Of a stretch of 5,551 nt of DNA, positions 4,784 to 5,551 are shown one piece after another. How positions within the stretch are numbered: the stretch's first letter is position 1; the number at the start of each line of letters is the position of its first letter. The DNA is from Campylobacterales bacterium (lineage in GTDB: Bacteria; Campylobacterota; Campylobacteria; Campylobacterales; Sulfurovaceae): NCBI GenBank assembly GCA_014763905.1, contig JACXUN010000112.1:1-5551 (forward strand), read 5' to 3'. The notes beneath the pieces are model-generated. The model did not search any database and was not told the origin of the DNA. It saw only the letters and a list, made by a program, of their open reading frames with translations. Made by a program: the position numbers and the translations under genes.

Positions 4784-5551
4784 TTACTCCTCATCCTCTT
4801 CGAGGAAATTCTTCTGTCCGGCTTTAGGGCGGGCTCCTTCATCCGGTAATTTTATGATAAACGTCGTCTTTTTATTGAGGATGCTGATAACATCAATCGT
4901 TCCGTTCATCTGTTCGATCATACTTTTGCTCATATAGAGACCCAGACCGGTACCCTGAGACTTATGTTTGGTGGTAAAGTACGGTTCAAAGATATTTCTG
5001 AGAATCGATTTTGGAATACCCCCGGCATTGTCTCGTACGGCGATGATCAGCTCATCTTTTTCATGGTAGACACGGATGACGATTTCCCCGTTTTTGATTC
5101 CTTTCTCTTCAAAAGCATCTCGGGCATTATTGAGCAGGTTGACGATTACATGTTTGATATTACTCTCCAGCCCTTTGTAGCTGATACTTTCGTCACAATC
5201 CACCGTGATCGAGATATTGTTTCGTTTAAATGTCTCAAAGATCAGCATAATGGTCGACTCAATGGTCTTTTTGAGATTAAAGGTCTGTGCCATATCATTA
5301 CGGTCGGTATAACGTCGGAAGTCGTCAATGGTTCCGGAGAGGAACTGAATGGTATTGTTGATCTTCTTGGTCATCTCTTTGATATCGATCTCACTCTCTT
5401 TACCGAGTTCGGCTTTGATTTTGATGTCGTTGAGTATCCAGGAAACCGTATTGAGCGGCTGCCGCCACTGGTGGGCAATATTTTCCAAAATCTCACCCAT
5501 CGAAGCGAGTCGAGCTTGTTGGGTGATGATGGCATTTTGGCGTTTTACCCG
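4784..5551 (-). CDS. Sensor histidine kinase, C-terminal kinase core (5' end outside the window)
   Basis: The reading frame is open to the window edge, so only the last 255 residues are present. The methionine codon at 5500 is internal: in-frame codons before it read QQARLAS, part of the common QQxRLASMGE lead-in to the phosphoacceptor helix. The His box is NIAHQWRQPLN (the histidine codon is at 5471-5473). It is followed by the ATPase domain with N box HVIVNLLNNARDAF, G1 DNAGGIP, F box FEPYFTTK and G2 GTGLGLYMSK, so every catalytic motif is intact. The protein would autophosphorylate and pass phosphate to a response regulator. The tail after the kinase fold is acidic (FLEEDEE). The sensing domain, any membrane segments and the partner regulator lie outside the window, so the signal is unknown. 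No response regulator lies downstream; the gene ends facing argC. Confidence 0.93.
   Translation of the reverse strand, partial: RVKRQNAIITQQARLASMGEILENIAHQWRQPLNTVSWILNDIKIKAELGKESEIDIKEMTKKINNTIQFLSGTIDDFRRYTDRNDMAQTFNLKKTIESTIMLIFETFKRNNISITVDCDESISYKGLESNIKHVIVNLLNNARDAFEEKGIKNGEIVIRVYHEKDELIIAVRDNAGGIPKSILRNIFEPYFTTKHKSQGTGLGLYMSKSMIEQMNGTIDVISILNKKTTFIIKLPDEGARPKAGQKNFLEEDEE

Noticed and set aside
5498..5500. ATG at 5500 as the start of the histidine kinase
   Set aside because: The frame stays open to the window edge, and the codons just upstream encode the conserved QQxRLAS lead-in, so the gene continues beyond the window.
1..5551. CRISPR array, insertion sequence, tRNA or rRNA gene, toxin-antitoxin pair or phage remnant
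   Set aside because: No regularly spaced repeats, transposase motifs, terminal repeats, tRNA-like folds or atypical gene blocks were seen; nearly all sequence is accounted for by conserved genes and short spacers.

Overview
This window looks like a stretch of ordinary chromosome from a Campylobacterota (Epsilonproteobacteria) bacterium. The evidence is the GreA N-terminus (MEKVPM, close to the MxKEPM start I remember from Helicobacter and Campylobacter GreA), the NIAHQWRQPLN type of histidine kinase, frequent TTG/GTG starts, and dense gene packing with ATGA overlaps. Base composition looks intermediate, roughly mid-40s percent GC by eye. That would fit a free-living sulfur oxidiser such as Sulfuricurvum or Sulfurovum better than AT-rich Campylobacter, but the genus is only a guess.

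Layout: (1) 17-1207, plus strand, an outer-membrane OmpP1/FadL-family beta-barrel. (2) 1238-3100, minus strand, a tight four-gene cluster read in the order surE (5'/3'-nucleotidase), a TcdA-like E1 enzyme (tRNA t6A dehydratase family), an unlisted 32-residue single-pass membrane peptide, and a YciH/SUI1-like translation factor. The junctions are a 4-bp ATGA overlap, an 11-bp gap and a 2-bp gap, so one mRNA with translational coupling is likely. (3) 3101-3215, a compact divergent promoter region with a perfect extended -10 for greA, a reverse-strand -10 overlapping it, and a 9-bp inverted repeat at the start of the greA leader. (4) 3216-4708, plus strand, greA (transcript cleavage factor) followed by argC (arginine biosynthesis), joined by an ATGA overlap. 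(5) 4709-4783, a short convergent spacer with competing hairpins. (6) 4784-5551, minus strand, the C-terminal kinase core of a sensor histidine kinase whose N-terminal sensor part lies beyond the window.

Start sites were revised from sequence signals. SurE most likely starts at a TTG (3100) behind a perfect AGGAGG. The TcdA-like gene starts at the ATG of an ATGA overlap (2321) rather than at the GTG two codons upstream. The kinase has no true start in the window.

The minus-strand cluster joins housekeeping functions (nucleotide salvage/repair, tRNA modification, translation-initiation fidelity), and greA adds transcription fidelity. I see no CRISPR array, mobile element, RNA gene, toxin-antitoxin pair, defence system or other obvious new multi-gene system. 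The items most worth a second look are the 32-residue membrane peptide inside the surE cluster and the structured divergent control region in front of greA.
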